A stretch of 32,413 nt of DNA from Deltaproteobacteria bacterium (GCA_026992735.1 JALWYO010000134.1:1-32413), one strand, 5' to 3'. Positions 14,899 through 23,768 are shown, counted from the stretch's first letter. Notes: generated from the sequence alone by a model not told the origin. Numbers and translations: made by a program.

Positions 14899-15549
14899 AT
14901 GGCGATTATTATTGCATTTGTGGCCATAGTTTTGAGCATCTTTGGTCTCCTTGCCTATCAGCAGCTTGCGTCTCTCAGAGAAGAGTTCCAGGAGCTGAAG
15001 GATGCTGTAGAATCCGGGCAGCTTAAGGGCCCAAAGGGTGATCCAGGGCCTCCTGGCAGGCAAGGGCCTCCAGGGCCAAGGGGTGAGAAGGGCGAACCTG
15101 GGCCACAGGGTCCACAGGGTGAACCAGGACAGCAGGGCCCGCCGGGTCCGAAGGGTGAACAGGGCGAGCCGGGGCCGCAAGGACCTCCAGGTGAACCAGG
15201 TCCCCAGGGTGAGCCAGGGCCGCAGGGACCTCCAGGTCCTCAGGGACCGCCGGGTGAGAAGGGCGAACCAGGTCCGCAAGGTCCCAAGGGTGAACCCGGG
15301 CCACAAGGGCCTCCGGGGCCACAAGGGCCTCCAGGCGAACCAGGTCCGAAGGGTGAGCCTGGGCCACAGGGACCTCCAGGTCCGAAGGGCGACAAGGGCG
15401 AGCCAGGGCCACAGGGTCCCCAGGGTGAGCCGGGGCCGCAAGGACCTCCAGGTCCAAAGGGTGAGAAAGGTGATCGTGGGCCAAGGGGTCCAAGAGGAGC
15501 CAAGGGCGCTGCAGGCGGTAAGGCCACCAAGAAGAAGAAGGCTGAATAG
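14899..15549 (+). CDS. Membrane-anchored bacterial collagen-like protein
   Basis: The 216-residue protein has an N-terminal hydrophobic segment (residues 2-19, [18 protein letters not shown]) that looks like an uncleaved signal anchor. A short amphipathic helix follows ([19 protein letters not shown]), which could nucleate a trimeric coiled coil. Then come exactly 55 uninterrupted Gly-X-Y triplets (residues 44-208). The tail is basic: ATKKKKAE. The triplets are dominated by [12 protein letters not shown] and GEK, with many Lys-Gly-Glu/Asp pairs, which in bacterial collagens stabilise the triple helix without hydroxyproline. A strong AAGGAGG lies 5 bases before the ATG. The anchor plus rod suggests an outward-facing fibre from the inner membrane, though the orientation is not proven. 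No partner gene is evident. Confidence 0.92.
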   Translation: MAIIIAFVAIVLSIFGLLAYQQLASLREEFQELKDAVESGQLKGPKGDPGPPGRQGPPGPRGEKGEPGPQGPQGEPGQQGPPGPKGEQGEPGPQGPPGEPGPQGEPGPQGPPGPQGPPGEKGEPGPQGPKGEPGPQGPPGPQGPPGEPGPKGEPGPQGPPGPKGDKGEPGPQGPQGEPGPQGPPGPKGEKGDRGPRGPRGAKGAAGGKATKKKKAE

Positions 15550-15627
15550 CCTGGAGTTAGTATCTGCAGGCAGGCGGTAAGTGCCTCCCAGGAGAGGCCG
15601 CTGCCTGCCTGGTTATAACAAGTTCGG

Positions 15628-15660
15628 AAAGCCGTGTTGTCATGGATGATGCGGCTTTTT
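15628..15660 (+). terminator. Bidirectional terminator between collagen-like and U32 genes
   Basis: AAAGCCG (15628-15634) and CGGCTTT (15652-15658) form a perfect 7-bp stem with a 17-base loop, followed by T's on the plus strand and A's mirrored on the minus strand. It sits between two convergent genes and can serve both. A second GC-rich inverted repeat (GGCAGGCGG near 15570 with CCGCTGCCTGCC near 15600) precedes it. Confidence 0.75.
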
Positions 15661-15669
15661 CAGTTTTTT

Positions 15670-17811
15670 CTATTCCAATGTGCCCAGCAGGTTAAAGTTC
15701 CTGCCTCGGAATCTGCGGGCCAGGGTTTTTATGGAGCCGGGCAACCTCCTTGGCAGTTTTTTCTTGCCTGGAATGAGGCTTAGATCCAGTATCCATCTGC
15801 TGATGCCTGCCTTCAGGAGCCTATCCCTGTACCCCAGGGCACTGAATGGCCTGCTGTCATAGAGCTGTCCAACATTTCCCGATTTCATCCAGAAATATTC
15901 TTCTCCTCTACCGCTTGCAACAGGAGTTTTCTGGTCATAAATCCGATGCCTGAGCCTTGATGTGAAAAGGGGAATAAATCCATAAACAGTGAAGACTATA
16001 TCTGATTTTTCTCTGGACAGTGACTGTTCCATGTTCTGGAAGTCGGTTTCCACGGAAAAATGACATGTTGATATGCCAAGTTCCCTGGCAGCTTGCACTG
16101 CCTGGTGGTTAAGGATGTTCATCTGATAAGAAGAGAAGAGACGCAGCCTTTTCCTGCCTCTGTAACCTGTGAAAAGTGCGATATGGGATAGATTTGATAT
16201 CTGGAAATTCCTGAATCCCTGTCTCATGAGAAGATCTGTCTGGTACCTCAGATGTGAGATCCGTCTTTCAAACACGATTGGCGGCAGTGCCCATATAATA
16301 CTGTTCCTGGAGATTCCAGGCGGCAGCCGCCTTGACACCATCTGAATATTTTTCGATGAGATATCAAGTATCAAGCCTGCAATATCCAGGTTGCCGATGA
16401 TTTTTACATCTGCAACGCTGTGGAGTTTCACAAACAGTTCAGCCTTGCCTGAACATGCTTTTCCTGGAGATTTATGTGTATAAGGCTGGTTGCAGACGGC
16501 GGCAATTACACGCTGGCTCCTGGCAGCGGCACCTTTCATGGCGGTTTTGTTTCCCGTTGTCTTTGTTGGGCCTCTCCCTGTGGTGGCTCTGCTATCTTTC
16601 CGTGCCAGGCTTTCCGTTTTGAAGAGCAATGCGTTTGAAATATTGCAAGATGGAGTGAATGCAGGAAAATCCATACGGATGTAATAGTTTCCATGCCCTG
16701 CTGGAGATATTTCCCTGCATGTTGCTGAAAATTGCTGATCTTTGCTGTTGAGAACGATTCTCAGCTTATCTCCGGGCTTTGGCTGCCTTGTTCCTTTGAC
16801 AATGTACCTGTCTTTGTCAACTGGTTTTATCTTTCCAAGATACATGCCTGTATTGGCTGTCCTGGTGGGCGATATGGCAGAGCCAGGATTGTCGGAAAAG
16901 AAATAACCCGTGCATACAGGCCTGCCCATGGCCTTGTCTATCAGGGACTTGGCCTGCTCCAATGTATTCCTGCTATAGTTTGGACCGGCATCCAGCAGCA
17001 TCCGGTAGGCAGCAGTCACGGCAGCCACGTAATCAGGGGGTTTAAGGCGCCCTTCTATTTTGAGTGAGGAGACACCAGCTCTGACAAGGCCCGGCACTGC
17101 ATCTATTCCGCACAGGTCGTCCATGGAGAAGAAGGTCCCCGGCACGCCTTTCCATTTGTATCTGCGCCTGCATGGCTGTACGCAGCGGCCCCTGGTGCTG
17201 GACCTTCCGCCAAAATAACTGCTGAACATGCACAAACCGGAGACTGTGAAGCACATCGCCCCGTGCACGAATACCTCCAGTTCGACATTGGCGTTCCTCG
17301 ATATGGTGGCTATCTCGTTAAGAGTCAGTTCTCTGGCAAGAACCACCCTTGAAAATCCCATTTCCCCGGCAATTTTAACACCAAGGCTGTTGTGGATAGT
17401 CATGAGGGTGCTTGCATGGAGTCTTAGGTTGGGAAAATATTTCCTGGCAATACGCCATAGGCCCAGATCCTGTATGATGAGGGCGTCAATGCCGATTTCC
17501 TCAAGGGCTGCGAGAAGACGTATGGCCTCTGGTATTTCTGCCTCCTTTACCAGGGAATTGATGGCAACAAGCAGTTTTTTCCCATGGTTGCTTGCAGATT
17601 CGGCCAGGTCTGCGATCTCGTTTGTGGTAAAGTTTCTGCCATAGGCCCTGGCGTTCAGTATCTTGGGGCCAACGTAAACGGCGTCAGCGCCGCTTTCTAT
17701 TGCCGCATGGAATGCTTCGCGGCTTCCTGCAGGTGCCAGGAGCTCCGGCCTGGCAGAGATTTTGGGCCGGGAACGCCTGCGTGTTTTCTTTCCGCGATGT
17801 TTGGCGCACAC
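15670..17811 (-). CDS. Peptidase U32 family protein (RlhA/YdcP-like)
   Basis: The N-terminal half (about 22-320) is a clear U32 domain: PELLAPAGSREAFHAAIESGADAVYVG, then the signature EVFVHGAMCFTVSGLCMFSSYFGG, then CVQPCRRRYKW with further cysteines. U32 proteins were first described as collagenase-like peptidases (PrtC). Several E. coli members (RlhA, TrhP) act in hydroxylation of rRNA or tRNA bases and may carry an Fe-S cluster. At 713 residues it is close to the long RlhA-like type with a second domain, here more divergent and basic. The start is GTG, overlapping the TAG of the HAD-like gene by one base; an AGGAGG lies 13 bases upstream. RNA modification is more likely than proteolysis, but this is family-level inference. 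Confidence 0.88.
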   Translation of the reverse strand: MCAKHRGKKTRRRSRPKISARPELLAPAGSREAFHAAIESGADAVYVGPKILNARAYGRNFTTNEIADLAESASNHGKKLLVAINSLVKEAEIPEAIRLLAALEEIGIDALIIQDLGLWRIARKYFPNLRLHASTLMTIHNSLGVKIAGEMGFSRVVLARELTLNEIATISRNANVELEVFVHGAMCFTVSGLCMFSSYFGGRSSTRGRCVQPCRRRYKWKGVPGTFFSMDDLCGIDAVPGLVRAGVSSLKIEGRLKPPDYVAAVTAAYRMLLDAGPNYSRNTLEQAKSLIDKAMGRPVCTGYFFSDNPGSAISPTRTANTGMYLGKIKPVDKDRYIVKGTRQPKPGDKLRIVLNSKDQQFSATCREISPAGHGNYYIRMDFPAFTPSCNISNALLFKTESLARKDSRATTGRGPTKTTGNKTAMKGAAARSQRVIAAVCNQPYTHKSPGKACSGKAELFVKLHSVADVKIIGNLDIAGLILDISSKNIQMVSRRLPPGISRNSIIWALPPIVFERRISHLRYQTDLLMRQGFRNFQISNLSHIALFTGYRGRKRLRLFSSYQMNILNHQAVQAARELGISTCHFSVETDFQNMEQSLSREKSDIVFTVYGFIPLFTSRLRHRIYDQKTPVASGRGEEYFWMKSGNVGQLYDSRPFSALGYRDRLLKAGISRWILDLSLIPGKKKLPRRLPGSIKTLARRFRGRNFNLLGTLE

Positions 17812-18575
17812 TACCTTGCGAGAACCTCCTCAACGGCCTTTGTGAGTTCCATGAAATCTATCTGCATCTCTTTGTCCGGATTTCTTTTCTCGTCTTTTCC
17901 GTAAGTCAGGCCGAAGTGGAGATCGATATGTATACCATGGCTGCTGCAAAACGATTCCAGGGACCACTTGGTCATGCTGCCCACGAGAAATGCGCCATTG
18001 GCGCCTCCCCAAGCAAAGTGCGGGCCATCTCCCCCGCTGTCTCCTATTATTACGATTTTGTCGAAGGGAATCTCGTGTGTGCTGGCGATCTTTTGGGTAT
18101 TTTTAGATTTATCAGTAATTTCAAGAAGCTCCAATATTTCAGCAGGGTCGTATTTTGATGGCTCGTAGCGAAAGCCGGGATGTGCAGACAGGGCGGGTAT
18201 CCCGGGCAGTAGCTTCATCCTGAATACTCTCTGAAAGAAACCTATGGAGGCGGTTGTATTTATCATGAACAGCACATTATTCTCTTTACACCACTCGATG
18301 AACTGGGGCACGCTTTTATAAGTAACGAAGTATCTCTCAAGGTAGGCGTCCATCTGCCCTGCAGAAAGAGGAGCTGGCATGAGTTTCTGCAGTTCATTTA
18401 CTGCATCGTGCAGTGTGATCCGGTTGCTTGTATATTTCCGGAATATAGAGACGAGATCGGGTTTCAACCCGGGATATGCAAAGATTATCGGGTCAAAAGG
18501 CCCCATTGGCGACAGGCATTCATTCCAGTCTGAAGAAACCATTGCCCTGTACTGTTTTTTGTTGTTGTTTTTCAT
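17811..18575 (-). CDS. HAD-like hydrolase of unknown substrate
   Basis: The 254-residue protein has the haloacid dehalogenase fold markers. Motif I is SSDWNECLSP near residue 16, with Asp as likely nucleophile (DxN in place of the usual DxD). Motif II is MINTTAS near residue 104. A Lys follows in EIPFDKIVIIGDSGGDGPH, whose GDSGGD is motif IV. A helical cap is inserted between motifs I and II (about 30-95). A phosphatase acting on a small molecule is likely. AGGAG lies 8 bases before the ATG. Its stop overlaps the start of the U32 gene, so the two are co-translated. A MITE remnant lies directly upstream and may affect its expression. Confidence 0.8.
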   Translation of the reverse strand: MKNNNKKQYRAMVSSDWNECLSPMGPFDPIIFAYPGLKPDLVSIFRKYTSNRITLHDAVNELQKLMPAPLSAGQMDAYLERYFVTYKSVPQFIEWCKENNVLFMINTTASIGFFQRVFRMKLLPGIPALSAHPGFRYEPSKYDPAEILELLEITDKSKNTQKIASTHEIPFDKIVIIGDSGGDGPHFAWGGANGAFLVGSMTKWSLESFCSSHGIHIDLHFGLTYGKDEKRNPDKEMQIDFMELTKAVEEVLAR

Positions 18576-18590
18576 GATTATGTCTCCTGT

Positions 18591-18665
18591 CCGGGATTAT
18601 CCCGGATTATCACTTCAATTGTCTGAGAAAAGTGATTTTTTAAATTATTTGCATTTTACAATACA
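18591..18665. repeat. Degraded MITE end, second copy
   Basis: From CCCGGATTAT at 18601 to about 18665 the sequence aligns with the reverse complement of the right end of the 27-kb element (27267 back to about 27202), with roughly three quarters of positions matching by eye. Just before it, CCGGGATTAT at 18591 forms a near-tandem copy of the terminal sequence. The other end of the element is not present. It fills most of the short HAD-UbiD gap. Confidence 0.6.
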
Positions 18666-18693
18666 GCAAGCGTAATGTCTCTGTAGGCATGAC

Positions 18694-20532
18694 TCAAATG
18701 ACGCCATGCAGGGATCTTCCCCTGGATGCCAGCTCGTCGATTCTCCTTGTTACTGCCGGGTCCTCAACAAGTGGCGGGGCATGATGGGGTTTTGCGCGTG
18801 CATCAATTACAAGGGTTTTTGTACAGCCCCAATGCTTGAACTCGCAGAAACTTTCAGTGCCATAGACATCGTGGGATGGATTTGACCTGGTAAATGTAAC
18901 CCACAGAAAGTTGGCCAGGTTTCTTGCAGTGAATTCCGAGTTATCACACAGGACAACCAGGGGAATAGCATCCCCCGGCAGTTTTTCACCAAGCCAATCT
19001 GTCAGTTTTTTCATGAGAGGTCTTTCTTCCCGGTAAGATGAGAAGGCAGGTCCTTCCAGGGCCATAACCCCTGGCATTGCCATCCGTGGATTTTTGAACC
19101 CGGCTATATCGAGGCCTGATGGCAATTCCCCGGCCAGGGTCCTTCTTTTCCTGCCCGCTACTGCAATTACCAGCTTGGAGCCGTGGTTTAACCTGGTGCC
19201 ACTGTAATCCAGGGTGTCCATGCTGGTCCTTGTCTGGAAGTGAAGGTCTCTTGTCCAGTCTACACGTTCGAGCACATGGATTATGAAGTCATCAACCTTG
19301 TTGATGTCCAGGTCAGGGTTGTCCTCCCGTGCAGCTATGAGAAGATACTTGGCCAGGGAGCATTGTCCAAAACCAAGCAGGGCATTGGCCAGGGTCAGAA
19401 GCTCCAGAGGTTCTCGTTCATGGTACGGCACATAACGTTCACTGCCTATGGCAAGGAGCAGCGGATGCACACCTGCTGCATCAACTGCGTGAACGGCATG
19501 TATTCCCGGGATCTCCGAAGGCACTGCCGGTGCAGTGATTTCATGTATCAGCCTTCCAAATACGGTGTCTTCCTGGGGTGGCCGTCCTACAGAAGTGAAT
19601 GGCCAGACAGCGTTATTACGATGATAGACCTTGTGAATCTTAACATATGGAAACTGGTGGACCAGGCTGTAGTAGCCGAGGTGGTCGCCAAACGGGCCTT
19701 CTGGCAAGGTAGCCTTCGGATCCACCGTTCCTGTTATGCAGAAGTCCGCATCAGTGGAGATGCAGAACCCGTCCCTGTAGCAGTATCTGAATCTTCTGCC
19801 AGCCAGCATTCCAGCGAACATTAGCTCGGATATCCCCTCAGGCAGTGGCATTACTGCTGCCAGGGTATGAGCAGGCGGCCCGCCGACAAATATGGAAACC
19901 TTGAGAGATTCGTCTTTTTTCATGGCCTTGGCATGATGCACGCCAATACCCCTGTGAAGCTGATAATGGAGACCTGCTTCCCGGTCAGGTTTGTATTGAT
20001 TCCCGGATATCTGTATCCTGTACATGCCAAGATTAGAGTGCATGATGCCGGGATTTTCAGGATCTTCCGAATAGACCTGGGGCAGGGTTATGAATGCACC
20101 GCCGTCATCGGGCCAGCCTTTTACCTGGGGCAGGGCAGAAAGCCTGATGGTGTTTTCAAGCACCGGGCCGTTACGCATCTTCATTGGCATGGCATGCAGA
20201 GCTGCCAGTGGGATTCCCTTGAGCCTCCTGATGGCCCTTATGCCTGTCAGCTGGGATACTGGGTCAGTCTTGAGACGGATGAGGCCTGTTACGCGTTTCA
20301 ACGTGTGGCGGAACATGAACCTGCATCGTTCCATAGTGCCGAAAAGGTTGCATATAGCCGGAAAGGCGGAACCTTTGACCCTTTCGAAGTATAAGGCCGG
20401 TGCCTCTGCTGCATAAGCCCTGCGCTGTATCTCCGCCATCTCAAGGTATGGCGATACCTCTTCCTTGACTCTCACCAGGTGCCCATGTATTTCAAGGTCC
20501 CTTAGGCATTCTTGTAAGTTTTTGTAGGTCAT
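18694..20532 (-). CDS. UbiD-family (prenyl-FMN) decarboxylase
   Basis: UbiD enzymes reversibly decarboxylate aromatic or unsaturated acids using prenylated FMN made by UbiX. The 612-residue protein starts MTYKNLQECLRDLEIHGHLVR. It contains ALYFERVKG, MYRIQISGNQ, and PEGPFGDHLGYYS, which corresponds to the conserved E-x-PFGExxGYY region around the catalytic glutamate. It is longer than E. coli UbiD (497), as is usual for the roughly 600-residue branch found in anaerobes and sometimes annotated in menaquinone synthesis. The ATG at 20532 is preferred over 20577 because GGAG lies 6 bases upstream. No ubiX or quinone gene is in the window, so the substrate is open. It diverges from the Tim44-like gene. 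Confidence 0.9.
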   Translation of the reverse strand: MTYKNLQECLRDLEIHGHLVRVKEEVSPYLEMAEIQRRAYAAEAPALYFERVKGSAFPAICNLFGTMERCRFMFRHTLKRVTGLIRLKTDPVSQLTGIRAIRRLKGIPLAALHAMPMKMRNGPVLENTIRLSALPQVKGWPDDGGAFITLPQVYSEDPENPGIMHSNLGMYRIQISGNQYKPDREAGLHYQLHRGIGVHHAKAMKKDESLKVSIFVGGPPAHTLAAVMPLPEGISELMFAGMLAGRRFRYCYRDGFCISTDADFCITGTVDPKATLPEGPFGDHLGYYSLVHQFPYVKIHKVYHRNNAVWPFTSVGRPPQEDTVFGRLIHEITAPAVPSEIPGIHAVHAVDAAGVHPLLLAIGSERYVPYHEREPLELLTLANALLGFGQCSLAKYLLIAAREDNPDLDINKVDDFIIHVLERVDWTRDLHFQTRTSMDTLDYSGTRLNHGSKLVIAVAGRKRRTLAGELPSGLDIAGFKNPRMAMPGVMALEGPAFSSYREERPLMKKLTDWLGEKLPGDAIPLVVLCDNSEFTARNLANFLWVTFTRSNPSHDVYGTESFCEFKHWGCTKTLVIDARAKPHHAPPLVEDPAVTRRIDELASRGRSLHGVI

Positions 20533-20743
20533 GCCTTTCTCCAGTGCCTTCTGCAAACAGATGCCCTTAATCCTCATATTGCGACTTCGTGTCTTCCGCC
20601 TTGCATATCCGGCAAGCTTGGCAATTGCAGGAATTAGATTATAGTAAGGACACTTTCCCGAAAATAAAACTGATTTAGATCATGTTTCAAGATCTTCGAT
20701 TTGGCCAACGCTGGATAACTATCCTTTTATGCGAGTAGAATAT

Positions 20744-21691
20744 ATGAACATTCATAAAATAGCAGCTCTTGTCTCCATCCTCGTTTTCTGCATCTCCATT
20801 TCAACCTTTTATGCACATAGTACTGCTGATGCGCGTGCCAGGGGAGGAGGGAGGTCGTTTGGCAGTTCACGGTCATACAGGCCTTCAACCCCTTACTCCT
20901 CTTCCCGCAGGCAATCGTCAAGTGCCAGCCGCAGCAGGTCTGGCAACAGTTTTTTGAAGGGGCTTGGCGGCGGCCTGCTTGGCGGCTTTCTTGGCTCATT
21001 GCTCTTTGGCAGCCTGGCCCATGCAGGCGGCGGTCTTTTTGGGACAGGCTTGGGGCTTTTCCAGCTTCTCATTATTGGCGGCATAGGCTACTTTATCTAC
21101 AAGAAATTCCTGGCAAGGAATGGAACCAGGAACAGGAGTCCCGGCAGTGTTAATGGTGGCAGCCAGGCTTCGGAACAGGGCTACGTTTCACCACCACCGT
21201 CACCTCCTCCTCATGGCAATTCCGGTACAATAGATGCGCCACCTCCATCCGGGGCCTCTGGATATGCTGGTAGTAATGCTGCACCGCCTCCTGTGGATGA
21301 GCAGCAGATCAAGGAGTTGGCCCAGGACATATTTTTCAAAGTCCAGGCTGCATGGATGCGCAGGGATATAGACGCTGTCAGGGATATCCTGGGGCCCGAG
21401 CTCCTGGGCCAGTACGAGGCAGAATTTCAGGACATGAAGGCCCGTGGTCTTGTAAACCGTCTTGAAAATATCGCGGTCAGGAACGTGGAGATAGTGGACC
21501 ACGGAACAGACTCCGGTTTCGAATACGTGAAGGTGAAGTTTACAGCCAATCTCCTGGATTATACTGTAGAAGAGGCTACCGGCAATGTTGTGCAGGGCAG
21601 TGACAGCGAGCCCGTGAAGTTCCAGGAGATATGGACATTTGCGCGTCCGGAAGGCTCATCCAGGTGGCAACTCTATGCCATTGAGCATTGA
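20744..21691 (+). CDS. Tim44-like domain protein, secreted or membrane-anchored
   Basis: The protein (about 315 residues) begins with a signal peptide or anchor (MNIHKIAALVSILVFCISISTFYAHS). It continues with an Arg/Ser/Gly-rich low-complexity stretch (about 30-70), then a Gly-rich hydrophobic segment (GLGGGLLGGFLGSLLFGSLA) and a membrane helix (LFQLLIIGGIGYFIYKKFL). A Pro/Gly linker leads to a C-terminal Tim44-like domain (about 185-315): QQIKELAQDIFFKVQAAWMRRDIDAVRDILGPEL to the end. Tim44 domains bind membranes; the role of bacterial versions is poorly known. ATG at 20744 is preferred because the signal sequence starts there; ATG at 20729 is in frame. It is alone on its strand here. Confidence 0.88.
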   Translation: MNIHKIAALVSILVFCISISTFYAHSTADARARGGGRSFGSSRSYRPSTPYSSSRRQSSSASRSRSGNSFLKGLGGGLLGGFLGSLLFGSLAHAGGGLFGTGLGLFQLLIIGGIGYFIYKKFLARNGTRNRSPGSVNGGSQASEQGYVSPPPSPPPHGNSGTIDAPPPSGASGYAGSNAAPPPVDEQQIKELAQDIFFKVQAAWMRRDIDAVRDILGPELLGQYEAEFQDMKARGLVNRLENIAVRNVEIVDHGTDSGFEYVKVKFTANLLDYTVEEATGNVVQGSDSEPVKFQEIWTFARPEGSSRWQLYAIEH

Positions 21692-21723
21692 TGATATGCC
21701 GGTACAGCCCTTTTTGCACAGCT

Positions 21724-21743
21724 TGCCGTTATCCCGGCATTTT
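21724..21743 (+). terminator. Weak terminator between convergent genes
   Basis: TGCCG-TTATCC-CGGCA followed by TTTT lies about 35 bp after the Tim44-like stop, between it and the convergent NapH-like gene. The stem is only 5 bp, so confidence is modest. Confidence 0.4.
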
Positions 21744-21776
21744 ACCTGGCAAGGTGTCCGTTATCTGTCGCCGGGA

Positions 21777-22775
21777 TCAGCCGGGATTTGCAAGTAATTG
21801 CATCTGGTAGATATTTTTGAGCGAATCATCTGGCACAAGGCTATGCCAGTGCCCGAAAGTTAAGGAAAGGATATAGAAAAACGCAAGGGTTAGCACTGTG
21901 CCCAGGGGTATGAGATACTTGGGCACCCTTTTTCTGCCAGGAACAAGCGAGGGGGACAGGCATTCTTTTACCGGGCAGACAGGCAGGCATTCCATGCACC
22001 CCGTGCATTCACATGTGCGGACTGTCTGCATCCTGGTGATTTTTATGGATGAAGGGCATGCGCGCTCACATTTACCGCACCCAGTGCAGGATTTTTGATC
22101 CCGGGTTATCTGTACCGGGCTTGCCAGTGCCAGGATACCAAGAAGAGCGCCGTAGGGGCAGAGATAGCGGCACCAGAAATTGCGTATGAACAGCGATGTC
22201 AAGGCAAGGAAGGCAAACACTGCCAGGGACAGAAATGATGGTTTTGTAAAGAACAGGAGCATCCTGGCATCAACAGAGATGTTGTAGGGAGAGCTGATAA
22301 ACCCTTCCACCTGTTTCAGGTTCATCTTCCACAATATGATATAGATGAAGAAACCAAGCAGCAGGTATTTCAGGCTCAACAGTCCAAGGTCTATCCACGA
22401 AGGTAAGTTTCTGATGGTGCCAAGCCGCCGCCCGATTCGTTCAAACATATTGGATACAGCGCCTACCGGGCATGTCCATGCGCAGAAACCTTTGCGCCAA
22501 AGGAGGCTGGCGATCAGAATTGCCAAAAATATGCTGAGACCTGCTGGATGAACAGGGTCCCAGTTGCCTGTCATGACAAGGCGTTTCAGGCCAAGGAGTG
22601 CACTTATCGGCAGGAATGCCTCCACTGATGGGGGCCTGGGAATGTAAATGCCGCTTCTGCCTGTTGCCCATTCGAAGAACAGGAAAAATCTCCAGCCAGT
22701 CCATATGCAGAAGACAAGATACGAAGCCTGGACAATCTGCCTGATAACAGGGATATGTTTGGGTGGGATATCCAT
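21777..22775 (-). CDS. NapH/CcoG-like membrane polyferredoxin
   Basis: The 332-residue protein has about five membrane segments and two classes of cysteine motif. Cytoplasmic-side CAWTCPVG (near 115) and CRYLCPYGALLG (near 207) are typical of the NapH/NosR/CcoG family. Two ferredoxin-type [4Fe-4S] sets lie near 230-275: CTGCGKCERACP and CECTGCMECLPVCP. It probably moves electrons between the quinone pool or cytoplasmic donors and a periplasmic partner. It lies 27 bp downstream of an exported protein of unknown function on the same strand, so the two are likely an operon. No nap, nos or cytochrome oxidase gene is nearby to identify the pathway. Confidence 0.88.
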   Translation of the reverse strand: MDIPPKHIPVIRQIVQASYLVFCIWTGWRFFLFFEWATGRSGIYIPRPPSVEAFLPISALLGLKRLVMTGNWDPVHPAGLSIFLAILIASLLWRKGFCAWTCPVGAVSNMFERIGRRLGTIRNLPSWIDLGLLSLKYLLLGFFIYIILWKMNLKQVEGFISSPYNISVDARMLLFFTKPSFLSLAVFAFLALTSLFIRNFWCRYLCPYGALLGILALASPVQITRDQKSCTGCGKCERACPSSIKITRMQTVRTCECTGCMECLPVCPVKECLSPSLVPGRKRVPKYLIPLGTVLTLAFFYILSLTFGHWHSLVPDDSLKNIYQMQLLANPG

Positions 22776-22802
22776 GTTAAGAAGTTTGCCTTTATGGAAG
22801 GA

Positions 22803-23768
22803 TTAGTTGATCCAGGCCCCTGTCAGGGCAATGATCATTTCGCCAAACCGTTTGGTTTGTCCAATGAGCCTGACAGGCAACCTGGTTCCCGGGTCCAGGA
22901 ATATGTATATGTCATCTTGCAGGCCCAGCAGAGAGAATGCCTCGTCTTTCTCCCCCTTTTTGTCCATGCTTGCAGAGGTTATGAGAAATACCAAGGGTTT
23001 TATTGTCTTTTCTATTCTGCGTTCTCCCTGCAACCCATAGGACTCGAAAGCGATCTTGAGTGGTTTGAGCTTGGCAAGATGTACTGTTACCCTGTGAAGC
23101 CTTTTTTTGCCAAAGACGCATAACTGGAAGGGAAATCTGGTTTTCCCCACGTCTATCATGGACAGCAGGTGCAATAGCACCGTAGATTCTGAAATTACAG
23201 GACATGCTTTTACTTCTTTTTGAGGGTATTTGAAAAAAGATGCATGTCTTTTGTTCCATTTGTCAGGAGGTAGGGAGAATTCTTCGGGTTTGTCAGGACG
23301 GATTTTCAGGCGGCTTACCCCGTCTTCCTGCCATCTGTATGCCTTGAGCCATGGATGGGTGCCGTTTTTTAGCCTGATTCTTTGCAGGGCAGAACCTGTT
23401 TTAGTGTTAAACCAGACATGTTGGCTATACTCAGATTGCGGAGGAATAAGGGTTGATACAGCCGTTTCCACCGAGATAATCCCCAGATCCCTGCCAGGCA
23501 GAGGGCATGGCATAAAATCCGAGACAGCGTTTTTGATGGATTTGGGACAAAATTCTCTCGAAGGTCTCAACCGTACCGATGCCGTTATCCTGCTGAAGCC
23601 CTTGCCGCCCTGAAAATAAAGTTCTTTCCATGGCAGAGTCTTGTGTGGTTTTACCTTGAGTACAGGGTTGCTGCCGGCATTTCCGGCACCTACAGCAATA
23701 TCTGTCTGAAGGCATGCAGCAGTAGCTATCAGGACAGTTGCGAATACAGCCAGTCTTGTGATGTTCAT
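22803..23768 (-). CDS. Exported protein of unknown function
   Basis: The protein of about 321 residues starts with a signal peptide (MNITRLAVFATVLIATAACLQTDIAVGAG). A Cys follows TAA, but a full lipobox is not present, so signal peptidase I cleavage after the Gly/Ala region is more likely. The mature part is beta-rich with segments such as HPWLKAYRWQEDGVSRLKI and FLDPGTRLPVRLIGQTKRFGEM. This pattern loosely resembles DUF3108-type periplasmic proteins, but I cannot confirm that. The ATG at 23768 is chosen because it begins the signal peptide; ATG at 23813 and TTG at 23822 are in frame. It is the first gene of a pair with the NapH-like protein. Confidence 0.75.
   Translation of the reverse strand: MNITRLAVFATVLIATAACLQTDIAVGAGNAGSNPVLKVKPHKTLPWKELYFQGGKGFSRITASVRLRPSREFCPKSIKNAVSDFMPCPLPGRDLGIISVETAVSTLIPPQSEYSQHVWFNTKTGSALQRIRLKNGTHPWLKAYRWQEDGVSRLKIRPDKPEEFSLPPDKWNKRHASFFKYPQKEVKACPVISESTVLLHLLSMIDVGKTRFPFQLCVFGKKRLHRVTVHLAKLKPLKIAFESYGLQGERRIEKTIKPLVFLITSASMDKKGEKDEAFSLLGLQDDIYIFLDPGTRLPVRLIGQTKRFGEMIIALTGAWIN

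Noticed and set aside
14755-15580. Long open frames on both strands over the collagen-like gene (228, 156, 180 and 96 residues)
   Set aside because: They arise from the periodic Gly-X-Y coding DNA, which keeps other frames open. None has its own ribosome binding site or family likeness.
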